From assembly GCF_010682105.1 (NCBI RefSeq), contig NZ_JAAGWH010000013.1:186001-250000 (forward strand): DNA of 64,000 nt, written 5' to 3'. The DNA comes from Modestobacter muralis. Lineage in GTDB: Bacteria; Actinomycetota; Actinomycetes; Mycobacteriales; Geodermatophilaceae. Of the stretch, positions 18,245 to 27,324 are shown piece by piece. The position numbers and the translations under genes are program-made. The first letter of the stretch is position 1; every line of letters begins with the position of its first letter. The notes under the pieces were generated by a model. It was not told the origin of the DNA, made no database searches, and worked only from the letters and a program-made list of their open reading frames with translations.

Positions 18245-19183
18245 GTGACTGCTGAGACGACGGCGAACGACGTGGAGGCGGCCCTGGCCGTCCCGACCAC
18301 CCCCGGCGGCGGGCAGGTGGTGCTGGTCATCGGCGCCTCCTCCGGCATCGGCCGGGCGAGCGCGATCGAGTTCGCCCGGCGGGGCGCTTCGCTGGTGCTG
18401 GTGTCCCGGAGCGCGACCACGCTCGCCGACGCAGCCGCCGACTGCCGGGCCGCCGGCGCTGCGGCCGTGGAGTGCGTGCCGGCCGACGTCCTCGACCCCG
18501 CGCAGGTGCAGGCCGCCGTCGACCGGGCGACCGGCACGTTCGGCCGGCTGGACGTCGTGGTGCACGCGGCCACCGTGATGGCCTACGGCCGGATCGAGGA
18601 CGTCCAGCCCGAGGTGTTCGAGCGGGTCGTGGACACCGCCGTCCTGGGCACCTTCAACGTCTTCCGCGCCACGCTGCCGGTGCTGCGGGCCCAGCGGCGC
18701 GGGCACGTGGTGGTGGTCAGCTCGCTGCTGGCCTCGATCACCGCCCCGACGATGGGCGCGTACGTGACGGCGAAGTGGGGGCAGCTCGGGCTGATCCGCA
18801 CGCTGCAGCAGGAGTTGCGGGAGCTGCCCGACGTGCACGTCTCGGCCGTCGCCCCGGGTGGGACGACGACGCCGATCTACGACCAGGCCGCGACCGTGCT
18901 CGGCAACACCGGTCACCCGCCGCCCCCGGTCTACACCCCCGAGCGCGTCGCCCGGGCGGTCGCGGACCGGGTGGCGAACCCGCGGCGGCTGAAGCAGTCG
19001 GGGTTCCTGAACCCGGTGATCATCGCCGGGTTCCGGCTCTTCCCGCCGGTCTTCGACGCCCTCGTCGGACCGCTGCTGCGGGTCTTCGGCATGTCCCGGG
19101 ACACCGTGCCGCCGACCACCGGCAACGTGTTCGCGCCGGTGCCGGGGAAGGAGTCCACCCGGGGCGACTACTGGGGGATCTGA
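18245..19183 (+). CDS. Short-chain dehydrogenase/reductase
   Basis: The 312-residue protein is a classical SDR. The cofactor motif is GASSGIGRA, the VVHAATVMAYGR segment replaces the usual NNAG, and the catalytic Ser and YxxxK lie in VVVSSLLAS and GAYVTAKWG. A C-terminal extension beyond the SDR core contains a hydrophobic stretch (FRLFPPVFDALVGPLLRVFG) that may touch the membrane, as in DltE-type SDRs. The start is GTG. The substrate is unknown. It converges with the surface-protein gene. Confidence 0.9.
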   Translation: MTAETTANDVEAALAVPTTPGGGQVVLVIGASSGIGRASAIEFARRGASLVLVSRSATTLADAAADCRAAGAAAVECVPADVLDPAQVQAAVDRATGTFGRLDVVVHAATVMAYGRIEDVQPEVFERVVDTAVLGTFNVFRATLPVLRAQRRGHVVVVSSLLASITAPTMGAYVTAKWGQLGLIRTLQQELRELPDVHVSAVAPGGTTTPIYDQAATVLGNTGHPPPPVYTPERVARAVADRVANPRRLKQSGFLNPVIIAGFRLFPPVFDALVGPLLRVFGMSRDTVPPTTGNVFAPVPGKESTRGDYWGI

Positions 19184-19186
19184 GCC

Positions 19187-19723
19187 TCAGGCGGCGTGAG
19201 CGGGCAGCGCCCGTCCTCGCCGGCGGGACACCACGAGTGCCACGGCGGCGACGAGCCCGGCCCCCACCATCACCATCGTCATGCCGAGGCCGTTGCCGTC
19301 GGCGGGCAGCGACGTGCCCGCCGGGCACTGGCTGACCGCGCTGGCGTTCGACAGGGTCACGCCGTCGAGTGTCCAGCTGCCTCCCCACGCGTCCGAGGCC
19401 GGCACGGTGAGGGCGAAGGCGCCGGGGTGGCTGCCGGGGGCGAAGCTGGTCGGCTGCACGCCGTCGTACCGGCTGGGGGTGATCACGTTGGCCGGTCCAC
19501 GGGGGATGGTCTGCGTGACGCCGGTGTTGTTCACGTAGCCGAGCAGCACGCTGACGCTGCCGTCGCTGTTGGGCTGGTAGCAGGAGGCCGTCGGGGTCAC
19601 CGTCCCGGCCGCCTGGGCGGTCGCCGGGCTGATCAGCAGCGCGGCGAGGGCCACCAGTCCGGCCAGCAGCACGTGCCGGGCCCGTCGTCCTGCAGGGTCA
19701 GCCGTCCTGCGCGAGCGCGTCAT
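19187..19723 (-). CDS. Secreted, C-terminally membrane-anchored surface protein
   Basis: This 178-residue protein starts with an Arg-rich signal peptide ending at AQAAG. A beta-rich domain of about 95 residues with two cysteines (48 and 133) follows. At the C-terminus LPADG (139-143), a hydrophobic helix and an RRRGR tail mimic a sortase sorting signal, but Asp replaces the Thr of LPXTG, so sortase cleavage is doubtful and simple membrane anchoring is possible. I do not recognise the extracellular domain. ATG 19723 begins a standard signal peptide. Confidence 0.75.
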   Translation of the reverse strand: MTRSRRTADPAGRRARHVLLAGLVALAALLISPATAQAAGTVTPTASCYQPNSDGSVSVLLGYVNNTGVTQTIPRGPANVITPSRYDGVQPTSFAPGSHPGAFALTVPASDAWGGSWTLDGVTLSNASAVSQCPAGTSLPADGNGLGMTMVMVGAGLVAAVALVVSRRRGRALPAHAA

Positions 19724-19855
19724 GCACCTGTCCTCTGCCCGAACGGCGGCTGGTCCGCCCATCGGAGCTCCATCGGCAGGCGGACGCCGGCAGGACAGAT
19801 CCGCGGGGCAGGTGCTCACCCGTCGGAGGGAGATGCGTCCTCGCGGCGCACGGCT

Positions 19856-19893
19856 GGCCGGGCTCCGCCCCCCGCGGGGAGCGGAGCCCGGCC
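19856..19893 (-). terminator. Hairpin terminator of the zinc dehydrogenase gene
   Basis: A perfect 13-bp inverted repeat (GGCCGGGCTCCGC and its complement) lies seven bases beyond the dehydrogenase stop. The 12-base loop is itself a nested CCCCGCGGGG palindrome. Confidence 0.75.
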
Positions 19894-19899
19894 GGGCCG

Positions 19900-20958
19900 T
19901 CAGGGCTCGACGGTGACCTTGATGGCCTCGCCCTTCTGCACGATGGAGAACGCGTCGAGGGCGCGCTCCAGCGGCAGGTGCTCGGTGATGAGGTCCTTGA
20001 CCGGCACCTGGCCGCTGGAGATGTACTCCAGCGCCCGCTTGTTGTGCTCGGGGGCGGACCCGTTGGCGCCGTGGATGTGCAGCTGGCGGTAGTGCACGAC
20101 GTTCGAGTCGCAGGTGATGGTCGGGTTGGTCTTGGGCAGGCCGCCGAAGAAGGAGATCCGGCCGTTGCGCGCGGCCATCGCGATGGCCTGCTCCTGGGTG
20201 ATGTTCGCGGCGGTGGCGGTGATGATCACGTCGGCGCCCCGGCCGTCGGTGAGCTCCATGACCCGGGCGACCACGTCGACCTCGGCGCCGTTGATCACCT
20301 CGTCGGGCTGCACGGCGGCCGCCGACATCGCCAGCCGCTCGGCGTTGACGTCGACCAGGAACACCTTGCCCACCTCGTGCACGCCACGGGCGATGCGGAT
20401 GTGCATGCAGCCGATCGGGCCGGCGCCGAAGACGACGAGGGTGTCGCCCTCCTCGATGCCGAGCAGCTCCTGGGCGTTGATGGCGCAGGCGAAGGGCTCG
20501 GCGGCCGAGGCCTCGTCGAAGCCGACGTTCTCCGGGATCCGGTTGAGCCCGTCGACCGCGAGGACCTGCTGCGGCACGATCATGTACTCGGCGAAGCCGC
20601 CGTCGTACTGGTAGCCGATGGAGGTCTGGTTCTGGCACACCGCCATCCAGCCCTTGCGGCACTCGTGGCAGTGCCCGCAGGGCACGGCCGCGATGACCTG
20701 GACGCGGTCGCCCACGGCCCACTCGCTGCCGTACGTGCTGTTGACGTCGGACCCGACCTCGACGACCTCGCCGGCGACCTCGTGGCCCATGATCCGCGGC
20801 GGGGAGATGTTCTGGTGGCCGTTGTGCAGGATCTTGACGTCGGTGCCGCAGGTGGAGCAGTTGCGGACCCGCAGCTTGACCTCACCCGGGCCGCACTCGG
20901 GCTCCGGGACGTCCTCGAGCCGGACGTCCTCAGGGGCGTAGAAACGCAAGGCCTTCAT
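19900..20958 (-). CDS. Zinc-dependent alcohol/polyol dehydrogenase (MDR family)
   Basis: The 352-residue protein has medium-chain dehydrogenase motifs. NCSTCGTD holds the catalytic-zinc Cys, GHEVAGEVVEVG the zinc His-Glu, CGHCHECRKGWMAVC the structural-zinc cysteines, and VFGAGPIGCMHIR the NAD(P) Rossmann motif. It resembles sorbitol, galactitol-phosphate and threonine dehydrogenases. ATG 20958 follows a GGAGGA site. It is divergent from a mannitol-type PTS permease, so oxidation of a polyol or polyol phosphate delivered by that permease is a reasonable inference. Confidence 0.87.
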   Translation of the reverse strand: MKALRFYAPEDVRLEDVPEPECGPGEVKLRVRNCSTCGTDVKILHNGHQNISPPRIMGHEVAGEVVEVGSDVNSTYGSEWAVGDRVQVIAAVPCGHCHECRKGWMAVCQNQTSIGYQYDGGFAEYMIVPQQVLAVDGLNRIPENVGFDEASAAEPFACAINAQELLGIEEGDTLVVFGAGPIGCMHIRIARGVHEVGKVFLVDVNAERLAMSAAAVQPDEVINGAEVDVVARVMELTDGRGADVIITATAANITQEQAIAMAARNGRISFFGGLPKTNPTITCDSNVVHYRQLHIHGANGSAPEHNKRALEYISSGQVPVKDLITEHLPLERALDAFSIVQKGEAIKVTVEP

Positions 20959-21279
20959 GTCGTCCTCCGGGGGACTGAGTCGATGACGTGGGTCGATGAC
21001 GTGGAGCTGGGGCGGTGACCCGGAGCTGTGCCTCCGGCGCCAGGTGCGACCGCGACCCGGCGTGTGTCGCTGAGCACTGTAGAACGGGACACCGCCACCC
21101 GGTTGTTTGGTAGTCCTTGCGATCGTGTGGCTTTGGGTCTCTTGACCGCGCCCGAATTGCCCGTTATACAGACGTTCACAGATTGCCGTGACCGCCATCA
21201 CAGGGTCACGTCACTGCTCTCCCTCCAGCCCGAGCGACCCGCGTCGACCGGTCACAGTTCGTCACTCAGAGAGGTCCCC
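20959..21279. other. 321-base divergent intergenic region of the PTS locus
   Basis: This stretch is clearly less GC-rich than its surroundings, especially 21100-21185. It holds a good sigma70-like promoter for the PTS gene (listed separately) and the ribosome binding sites of both flanking genes. No convincing operator palindrome was found. Confidence 0.5.
21142..21170 (+). promoter_or_regulatory. Sigma70-type promoter of the PTS EIICBA gene
   Basis: TTGACC at 21142-21147 and TATACA at 21165-21170 are separated by exactly 17 bases, close to the housekeeping consensus. The predicted start near 21177 would give a leader of about 100 bases before ATG 21280. Confidence 0.65.
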
Positions 21280-23304
21280 ATGGCCACGACCACCCACTCG
21301 GCCGCACGCTCGGGAGGTGTGCGGCTCCACGTCCAGCGGTTCGGCACCTTCCTGTCGAACATGGTGCTGCCCAACATCGGCGCGTTCATCGCCTGGGGGC
21401 TGATCACCGCGCTCTTCATCGAGACCGGCTGGATCACCACCATCGGCAAGGCGCTGGGCTACACCGGCGGCTACGGCTTCGTCGAGGACCTCGGCGCCTG
21501 GGGCTCCGGCTCCGAGGGCACCGGCATCGTCGGCCCGATGATCACGTACCTCCTGCCGCTGCTCATCGGCTACACCGGCGGCCGGATGATGTACAACGAC
21601 AACCTGCGCGGCGGCGTCGTCGGCGCCATCGCCACGATGGGCGCCATCGCCGGAGCCAGCGTGCCGATGTTCCTGGGCGCCATGATCATGGGCCCGCTCG
21701 GCGGCTGGAGCATGAAGAAGCTCGACGCGCTGTGGTCGCACAAGATCCGCCCGGGCTTCGAGATGCTGGTCAACAACTTCTCCGCCGGCATCTGGGGCGG
21801 GTTCCTCGCCGTCATCGGCTTCGTGCTCGCCGGGCCCCTCGTCGAGGCCTTCAGCACCCTGGCGTCCAAGGTGGTCAACACCCTGGTCGACAACGGGCTG
21901 CTGCCGCTGACCTCGATCTTCATCGAGCCGGCCAAGATCCTGTTCCTGAACAACGCCATCAACCAGGGCATCCTCACCCCGCTGGGCACCACCGAGGCGG
22001 CCCAGGCCGGGCAGTCGATCCTCTTCCTGCTCGAGGCCAACCCCGGCCCGGGCCTGGGCCTGCTGCTGGCCTTCGCGCTGTTCGGCCGCGGTGCGGCCAA
22101 GGCCTCGGCGCCCGGCGCGATCCTCATCCAGTTCGTCGGCGGGATCCACGAGATCTACTTCCCCTACGTGCTGGCCAAGCCGAAGCTGATCGCCGCGGTG
22201 ATCCTCGGCGGCATGGCCGGCGTGGCCACCAACGTCGTGTTCGGCTCGGGTCTGCGCTCGCCGGCCTCCCCCGGTTCGATCATCGCCGTCTGGGCCGCCT
22301 CCCCGCCCGGCGCCCTGGTCGGCGTCACCGCGTCGGTCCTGGTCGCCGCCGGCGTCACCTTCCTGGTCGCCGCCTTCCTGCTGAAGCTGGACAAGAGCAA
22401 CGACGACGGCGACCTCACCGCGGCCACCGCGGCGATGGAGGCCAACAAGGGCAAGAAGTCCTCGGTCGCCGGCACGCTGGTCGGCTCGGGTGCTGCGCGC
22501 GGCAACGGCCCGATCCACTCCATCGTGTTCGCCTGCGACGCCGGCATGGGCTCCTCGGCCATGGGCGCCTCGGTGCTCCGCAAGAAGGTGCACGGCGCCG
22601 GGTTCACCGACGTCACCGTGGTCAACAAGGCCATCTCCAGCCTGACGGACACCTACGACCTCGTCGTCACCCACGAGGACCTCACCCAGCGGGCCGAGCA
22701 GCGGACCGGGTCGGCGCGCCACGTGTCGGTCAACAACTTCATGGACAGCCCGCGCTACGACGAGATCGTCGAGCTGCTGCAGCAGACCAACGGCGCCGCC
22801 GGCGCGAACGGCGCCGCTGCGGTCGACGGTGCAGCCGTGGGCATCCCCGGGGGCCGGTCCTCCGGGGGCGGCGACCTGCTCTCCCGGGACAGCATCGTGC
22901 TCGACGGGCGCGCCTCCGGGCGTGACGCGGCGATCACCGAGGCCGGCGAGCTGCTGGTCGCGGCCGGTGCGGTGGACGGCTCCTACGTCCCGGCGATGCA
23001 CGAGCGGGAGACGTCCGTGTCGACCTACATGGGCAACCTGCTGGCCATCCCGCACGGCACCAACGAGGCCAAGCCCGCGATCCGTCGCTCGGCGATCTCC
23101 TTCGTGCGCTATCCGCAGGGCATCGACTGGAACGGCAAGGAGGTCAAGTTCGTCATCGGTGTCGCCGGTGCCGGCGACGACCACCTGAAGCTGCTCGGGA
23201 AGATCGCGGAGGTGTTCACCGACTCCGCGCAGGTCGCCCGGCTCGAGGCGGCCCGCACCCCGGCGGACGTGCAGGCCGTGCTCGGCGCGATGCAGCCGGC
23301 CTGA
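21280..23304 (+). CDS. mtlA: PTS mannitol-type permease EIICBA
   Basis: The 674-residue protein carries all three mannitol PTS domains in one chain. EIIC (about 15-370) has GGIHEIYFPYV, the mannitol-family signature with the conserved Glu. EIIB (about 410-500) has phospho-Cys419 in FACDAGMGSSAMG. EIIA (about 530-674) has phospho-His592 in LLAIPHGT. It imports mannitol or a related polyol while phosphorylating it, using HPr. ATG 21280 is preceded by GAGAGG. No mtlD gene of the usual long-chain family lies nearby; the divergent zinc dehydrogenase may serve instead. Substrate assignment is by family. Confidence 0.93.
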   Translation: MATTTHSAARSGGVRLHVQRFGTFLSNMVLPNIGAFIAWGLITALFIETGWITTIGKALGYTGGYGFVEDLGAWGSGSEGTGIVGPMITYLLPLLIGYTGGRMMYNDNLRGGVVGAIATMGAIAGASVPMFLGAMIMGPLGGWSMKKLDALWSHKIRPGFEMLVNNFSAGIWGGFLAVIGFVLAGPLVEAFSTLASKVVNTLVDNGLLPLTSIFIEPAKILFLNNAINQGILTPLGTTEAAQAGQSILFLLEANPGPGLGLLLAFALFGRGAAKASAPGAILIQFVGGIHEIYFPYVLAKPKLIAAVILGGMAGVATNVVFGSGLRSPASPGSIIAVWAASPPGALVGVTASVLVAAGVTFLVAAFLLKLDKSNDDGDLTAATAAMEANKGKKSSVAGTLVGSGAARGNGPIHSIVFACDAGMGSSAMGASVLRKKVHGAGFTDVTVVNKAISSLTDTYDLVVTHEDLTQRAEQRTGSARHVSVNNFMDSPRYDEIVELLQQTNGAAGANGAAAVDGAAVGIPGGRSSGGGDLLSRDSIVLDGRASGRDAAITEAGELLVAAGAVDGSYVPAMHERETSVSTYMGNLLAIPHGTNEAKPAIRRSAISFVRYPQGIDWNGKEVKFVIGVAGAGDDHLKLLGKIAEVFTDSAQVARLEAARTPADVQAVLGAMQPA

Positions 23305-23351
23305 CGCAGCACCCCCGTCCCGGGGACGACCTCCTCGGGACGGGGCGCCTC

Positions 23352-23393
23352 GACGGCCCCGGTCCGGACCTCAGGGTCCGGGCCGGGGCCGTC
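23352..23393 (+). terminator. Strong hairpin terminator of the PTS gene
   Basis: A 19-bp stem (one G-U pair) begins GACGGCCCCGG and closes on the 4-base loop TCAG, 48 bases after the mtlA stop. A pyrimidine-containing GTCGTCGTCT follows. Confidence 0.8.
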
Positions 23394-23399
23394 GTCGTC

Positions 23400-23466
23400 T
23401 CAGCGGGCCGTCGTCAGGGCAGCGGGCCGTCGTCGGGTCAGCGGGCCGTCGTCAGGTCAGCGGGCG
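23400..23466. repeat. Tandem repeat of period 19 (about 3.5 copies)
   Basis: The unit TCAGCGGGCCGTCGTCAGG starts at 23400, 23419, 23438 and, partly, 23457. The second copy has small changes. The last partial copy supplies the stop codon and final Arg codons of the DUF2277 gene on the minus strand, so the repeat probably arose by slippage at the gene's 3' end. Confidence 0.85.
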
Positions 23467-23726
23467 TAGCGCGCGGCGGCGCGCTCGCGGGCCTGGGCGG
23501 CGAGCACCTCGCGGTCGCGGGGCGGCGCGGGGGTGACCAGGTCGGCGAGCAGGTGCTCGGTGGCGTGGGCGATCTCCTCGACCGCCCGGTCGAACGCGGC
23601 CTGGTTGGCCTGCGAGGGCTTCGTGGAGCCGCTGACCTTGCGCACGTACTGCAGCGCTGCGGCCCGCACCTCCTCCGACGTCGTCGCGGGCGCGAGGTTG
23701 TGCAGCACGTGGATGTTCCGGCACAT
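23457..23726 (-). CDS. DUF2277 family protein
   Basis: This 89-residue protein begins MCRNIHVLHNLAPATTSEEV and continues AALQYVRKVSGSTKPSQANQ, the hallmark of DUF2277, a small conserved bacterial family of unknown function. The C-terminal tail is Ala/Arg-rich and less conserved. The stop codon lies in a 19-base tandem repeat. It is upstream of and on the same strand as no obvious partner; the acyl-CoA dehydrogenase gene lies 37 bases further upstream on the same strand and could share a transcript. Confidence 0.88.
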   Translation of the reverse strand: MCRNIHVLHNLAPATTSEEVRAAALQYVRKVSGSTKPSQANQAAFDRAVEEIAHATEHLLADLVTPAPPRDREVLAAQARERAAARYAR

Positions 23727-23763
23727 GCCCGAGACCGTAGGGCCAGATCGGCCAGGACGGGCC

Positions 23764-24942
23764 CTAGAGCGAGCCGGTCACCGTCGTCGTCGGGCGGCCG
23801 CCGCGGGCGAGCTCACGGCTGATCACCATCCGCTGGATCTGGTTGGTGCCCTCGAAGATCTGCATGACCTTGGCCTCGCGCATGTACCGCTCGACCGGGT
23901 AGGCGCTGGTGTAGCCGTACCCGCCGAGCACCTGGACGGCGTCGGTGGTCACCCGCATCGCGTTGTCGGTGGCGACCAGCTTGGCGATGGCCGCCTGCTG
24001 GCCGTAGGGCTGCCCGGCGTCCTTGAGCCGCGCCGCCGACAGGTAGGTCGCGCGCGCGGTCTCGACGGCGGCGGCCATGTCGGCGAGCAGGAAGGCCAGC
24101 CCCTGGTGCTCGATGACCGGGACGCCGAACGCCTCCCGCTCCCGGGCGTAGGCGACCGCGTCGTCCAGTGCGCCCTGCGCCAGCCCGGTGGCCACCGCGG
24201 CGATGCCGAGCCGGCCGGCGTCCAGCGCGGCCAGCGCCAGCGGGAGCCCGTCGCCCTCCGCGCCCACCCGCCGGTCGGCGGCGACCCGGACGCCGGCGAA
24301 CCGCATGGTCGCCGTGGTCGAGGCGGTCAGGCCCATCTTCGACTCGGCCCGGTCGGCCGACAGCCCCGCGGACCCGGCCGGGACGACGAAGCAGGAGACC
24401 CCGCGCGACCGGTCGGCGGAGGTGCGGGCCATCACCGTGTAGGAGTCGGCCTGACCGCCGTGCGTCGTCCAGGCCTTCTCCCCGGTGAGCACGTACTCCT
24501 CACCGTCGCGGACGGCACGGGTGCGCATGGCGGCGGCGTCGGAGCCGGCGTGCGGCTCGGACAGGCAGTAGGCGCCCAGCAGCTCACCGGACAGCAGCTC
24601 CGGCAGCAGCGTCGCCTGCTGCTCGGGCGTGCCCGCGGTGGCCAGCGCCCAGCAGGACATGCCGTGCACGCTGACCCCGACCGCGACACCGGCCCACACC
24701 GCGGCCAGCTCCTCCAGCACCTGCAGGTGCACCACGGCCGGCTGCGCTCCCCCGCCGAACTCCTCGGGGTACGGCAGGCTCAGCAGCCCGGCCTTCCCCA
24801 GCGTGCGGAAGACCTCGCGGGGGAAGCAGGCCTCGGCCTCCGCCGCCACGACCCGGGGAGCCAGCTCCTCGCGGGCCAGCTCGCGGGTCAGGTCGAGCAG
24901 GTCGGCGGCCTCCTGCGTGGGGACCAGACGGCGGACGGGCAC
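23764..24942 (-). CDS. Acyl-CoA dehydrogenase
   Basis: The 392-residue flavoenzyme has the ACAD motifs AYCLSEPHAGSD (FAD binding), LTGEKAWTTHGGQAD, and QVLGGYGYTSAYPVERYMREAKVMQIFEGTNQIQR with the probable catalytic Glu in IFEGT. It would oxidise an acyl-CoA to the enoyl-CoA and pass electrons to ETF. GTG 24942 follows GGAGG by six bases. No enoyl-CoA hydratase or thiolase lies nearby, so chain-length preference and pathway are unknown. Confidence 0.92.
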   Translation of the reverse strand: MPVRRLVPTQEAADLLDLTRELAREELAPRVVAAEAEACFPREVFRTLGKAGLLSLPYPEEFGGGAQPAVVHLQVLEELAAVWAGVAVGVSVHGMSCWALATAGTPEQQATLLPELLSGELLGAYCLSEPHAGSDAAAMRTRAVRDGEEYVLTGEKAWTTHGGQADSYTVMARTSADRSRGVSCFVVPAGSAGLSADRAESKMGLTASTTATMRFAGVRVAADRRVGAEGDGLPLALAALDAGRLGIAAVATGLAQGALDDAVAYAREREAFGVPVIEHQGLAFLLADMAAAVETARATYLSAARLKDAGQPYGQQAAIAKLVATDNAMRVTTDAVQVLGGYGYTSAYPVERYMREAKVMQIFEGTNQIQRMVISRELARGGRPTTTVTGSL

Positions 24943-25115
24943 AGCGCACCTCCGGGAGCGGGACCTCGTCGTCCCGGCGCCCCCGACGGTACCCAGGGGC
25001 AGCCCCCGGGCCGGGCCAGGTCGTGGGGGCCACCCGCAGGTCGGGCCCGGGCGACCGGTGCCGGCTCCCGGGCAGGTGCCCTGGTCACCCCAGCACGACA
25101 CGACCGCGCGGTGGG

Positions 25116-25134
25116 TAAGGTGAGCCTTCCCAAC
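25116..25134 (+). promoter_or_regulatory. DtxR/IdeR-type iron box before siderophore ABC genes
   Basis: TAAGGTGAGCCTTCCCAAC matches about 15 of 19 positions of the DtxR/IdeR consensus TWAGGTWAGSCTWACCTWA. It lies 38 bases before the first codon of an FecCD-type importer operon, the expected place for iron repression. Confidence 0.72.
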
Positions 25135-25171
25135 CTCGTCGGGTCTGTCCGCCGTCCTCCAGGAGCCGCTC

Positions 25172-26233
25172 GTGGCGCAACGCACGGCTGCCCGGCCCCT
25201 CGAGGAGGCAGCGCCCCGCCGCGGCCTGCTGCAGGGCACCGGCAGCCGGGCGGCAGGGCTGTGGGTGCTGCTGGTGGTCGCCCTGGCCGTCTGCGCGCTG
25301 AGCATCAGCGTCGGCACGCGGCCGATCGGGCTGGGCACGGTCTGGCACGCGCTGCTGGACTCCTCCACCCCCGGCGACGAGACGGTGATCGTCCGCCAGC
25401 TGCGGGTGCCGCGGACCCTGCTGGGCGTCCTCGCCGGGCTCGCGCTGGGCGCCTCGGGCGCGTTGATGCAGGGCCACACCCGCAACCCCCTGGGCGACCC
25501 GGGCCTGCTGGGCGTCACCGCGGGCGCGGCGTTCGCCGTCGTGCTGTCGATCTCCCTGCTCGGCCTGCGCACGCCCAGCGCCTACATCTGGCCGGCGCTG
25601 GCCGGCGCGCTGCTGGCCAGCATCGCGGTGTTCGCGATCGGCTCCGCGGGCCGCGGCGGCGCCACCCCGGTCAGCCTGGCGCTGGCCGGCTCGGCGCTGA
25701 CCTACCTGATGTTCGCGCTGGTCCAGTCGATCACCATCCGCGAGTCCACGACGCTGGACGCCTTCCGGTTCTGGATCGTCGGTGCGCTGGCCGGACGGGA
25801 CGCGAGCGTGGCCGTCCAGGTCGCCCCGTTCGTCGTCGCCGGCCTGGTGCTCGCGGTGGTCAACGCCCCGGCGCTGAACCTGCTCGGGCTCGGCGAGGAC
25901 GTCGCCCGGGGACTGGGCCAGCGGGTGTGGCTGGCCCGCGTGGTCGGGCTGGCCGCCCTGACCCTGCTCGCCGGTGCCGCGACCGCCGCGTGCGGGCCGA
26001 TCGCCTTCGTCGGGCTGGTCGTGCCGCACGTCGCCCGCGCGCTCACCGGCCCCGACCACCGCTGGCTGATCCCGGCCTCGGCGCTGCTCGGCGTCATCGC
26101 GCTGCTGCTGGCCGACGTGCTGGGCCGGGTCGTCGCCCGCCCCGGCGAGCTGCAGGTGGGCATCGTGCTCGCCGTCGTCGGCACCCCGTTCTTCATCGCC
26201 CTGGTCCGCCGCCGCCGGCTGGTGCAGCTGTGA
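25172..26233 (+). CDS. Iron-siderophore ABC transporter permease (FecCD family), first subunit
   Basis: This 353-residue membrane protein has about nine to ten transmembrane segments. FecCD/BtuC-family motifs are visible: [31 protein letters not shown], split here only by length, [14 protein letters not shown], and [17 protein letters not shown] near the C-terminus. It forms half of the membrane channel for ferric-siderophore uptake. GTG 25172 starts just downstream of an iron box, and its end overlaps the second permease (GTGA at 26230-26233). Confidence 0.92.
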   Translation: MAQRTAARPLEEAAPRRGLLQGTGSRAAGLWVLLVVALAVCALSISVGTRPIGLGTVWHALLDSSTPGDETVIVRQLRVPRTLLGVLAGLALGASGALMQGHTRNPLGDPGLLGVTAGAAFAVVLSISLLGLRTPSAYIWPALAGALLASIAVFAIGSAGRGGATPVSLALAGSALTYLMFALVQSITIRESTTLDAFRFWIVGALAGRDASVAVQVAPFVVAGLVLAVVNAPALNLLGLGEDVARGLGQRVWLARVVGLAALTLLAGAATAACGPIAFVGLVVPHVARALTGPDHRWLIPASALLGVIALLLADVLGRVVARPGELQVGIVLAVVGTPFFIALVRRRRLVQL

Positions 26234-27324
26234 CCCTGGCCGCGCCCACCCGCACCCCGGCGTCCCACGCCCGCCCGCGCCGCACGCTGCGCCTGGGCCC
26301 GGTGTCGGCCACCTACCGCCGGCGGTCGCTGGTCGTGCCGGTGCTGGTGCTGCTGCTCCTGCTGCTGGTCGCCGCGCTCAGCCTGGGCCGCGGCGACTAC
26401 CCGATCAGCGTGCCCGAGGTGCTCGGCGCCCTGGTCGGCACCGGCGAGGACACCGTGCGCTTCATCGTGCTGGACCTGCGGGCCCCGCGGGTCGCCGTCG
26501 CCGTCCTGGTCGGGCTGGCGCTGGGGGTCTCCGGCGCGCTGATCCAGACCTTCGCCCGCAACCCGCTGGCCAGCCCCGACGTGCTCGGGGTGACCGGCGG
26601 GGCGGCGATCGGTGCGGTCAGCGTGATCGTGCTGGGCGGCAGCGGCACCACCGCCGCCGGCGTGCTGGGCGGGCTCGGACTGCCGGCCGCCGCGCTGCTC
26701 GGCGGGCTGGTCATGGCCGGGCTGATCTTCGGCCTGGCCTGGCAGTCGGGCATCGACGGCTACCGGCTGGTGCTCGTGGGCGTCGGGCTCTCGGCGATGG
26801 CGCAGGCGGTGGTCTCCTACCTGCTCACCCGCAGCGCGCTCTTCGACGCCGCCGCCGCCAACGTGTGGCTGACCGGCTCGCTCAACGGCCGCGGCTGGGA
26901 CCAGGCGCTGCCGCTGGCCCTGGCGCTGCTGGTGCTGCTGCCCGCCGCGCTGGCGACGACCCGGGTGCTGGGCGTGCTGCAGTTCGGCGACGAGACGGCG
27001 CGGGCGCTGGGCGTGCGGGTGCCGCTGGCCCAGCTCGCCGTCGTGCTGGTCGCGGTCGGGCTGGCCGCGTTCGCGGTCTCCGCGGCCGGTCCGATCCAGT
27101 TCGTGGCGCTGGTGGTGCCGCAGATCGCCGTCCGGCTGACCGGCGGCTCCCGGCCCCCGCTGCTGACCTCCGGGCTGCTCGGGGCGCTGCTGCTCACCGC
27201 CAGCGACCTCGTCGCCCGCACCGCGCTGCCCGAGACGTTCCCCGTCGGGGTCATCACCGCGGTCGTCGGCGCCCCCTACCTGCTCTGGCTGCTGGTCCGC
27301 GGAAGGCGGCGATCCACCCTGTGA
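26230..27324 (+). CDS. Iron-siderophore ABC transporter permease (FecCD family), second subunit
   Basis: The 364-residue protein is the partner permease. It has an extra basic N-terminal tail (about 45 residues), then the FecCD hydrophobic core with [16 protein letters not shown] and [21 protein letters not shown]. With the first subunit it would make the heterodimeric pore typical of FecCD, FepDG and FhuB-like importers. GTG start and stop both overlap neighbours by four bases, so the three genes are one tightly coupled operon. Confidence 0.92.
   Translation: MTLAAPTRTPASHARPRRTLRLGPVSATYRRRSLVVPVLVLLLLLLVAALSLGRGDYPISVPEVLGALVGTGEDTVRFIVLDLRAPRVAVAVLVGLALGVSGALIQTFARNPLASPDVLGVTGGAAIGAVSVIVLGGSGTTAAGVLGGLGLPAAALLGGLVMAGLIFGLAWQSGIDGYRLVLVGVGLSAMAQAVVSYLLTRSALFDAAAANVWLTGSLNGRGWDQALPLALALLVLLPAALATTRVLGVLQFGDETARALGVRVPLAQLAVVLVAVGLAAFAVSAAGPIQFVALVVPQIAVRLTGGSRPPLLTSGLLGALLLTASDLVARTALPETFPVGVITAVVGAPYLLWLLVRGRRRSTL

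Noticed and set aside
19900-21201. A longer start for the zinc dehydrogenase (433 residues)
   Set aside because: The extra N-terminus runs through the low-GC promoter region with no family features. ATG 20958 has a strong ribosome binding site and starts at the conserved MKALRF.
23400-23466. Short repeats that might be a CRISPR array
   Set aside because: The units are contiguous with no spacers and only 19 bases long, and there are no cas genes in the window. It is a simple tandem repeat.
23533-27324. A 1263-codon open frame on the plus strand
   Set aside because: Only the final part from 26230 is a real gene (second FecCD permease). The earlier part overlaps the acyl-CoA dehydrogenase and first permease in other frames and is Arg/Gly/Ala noise.
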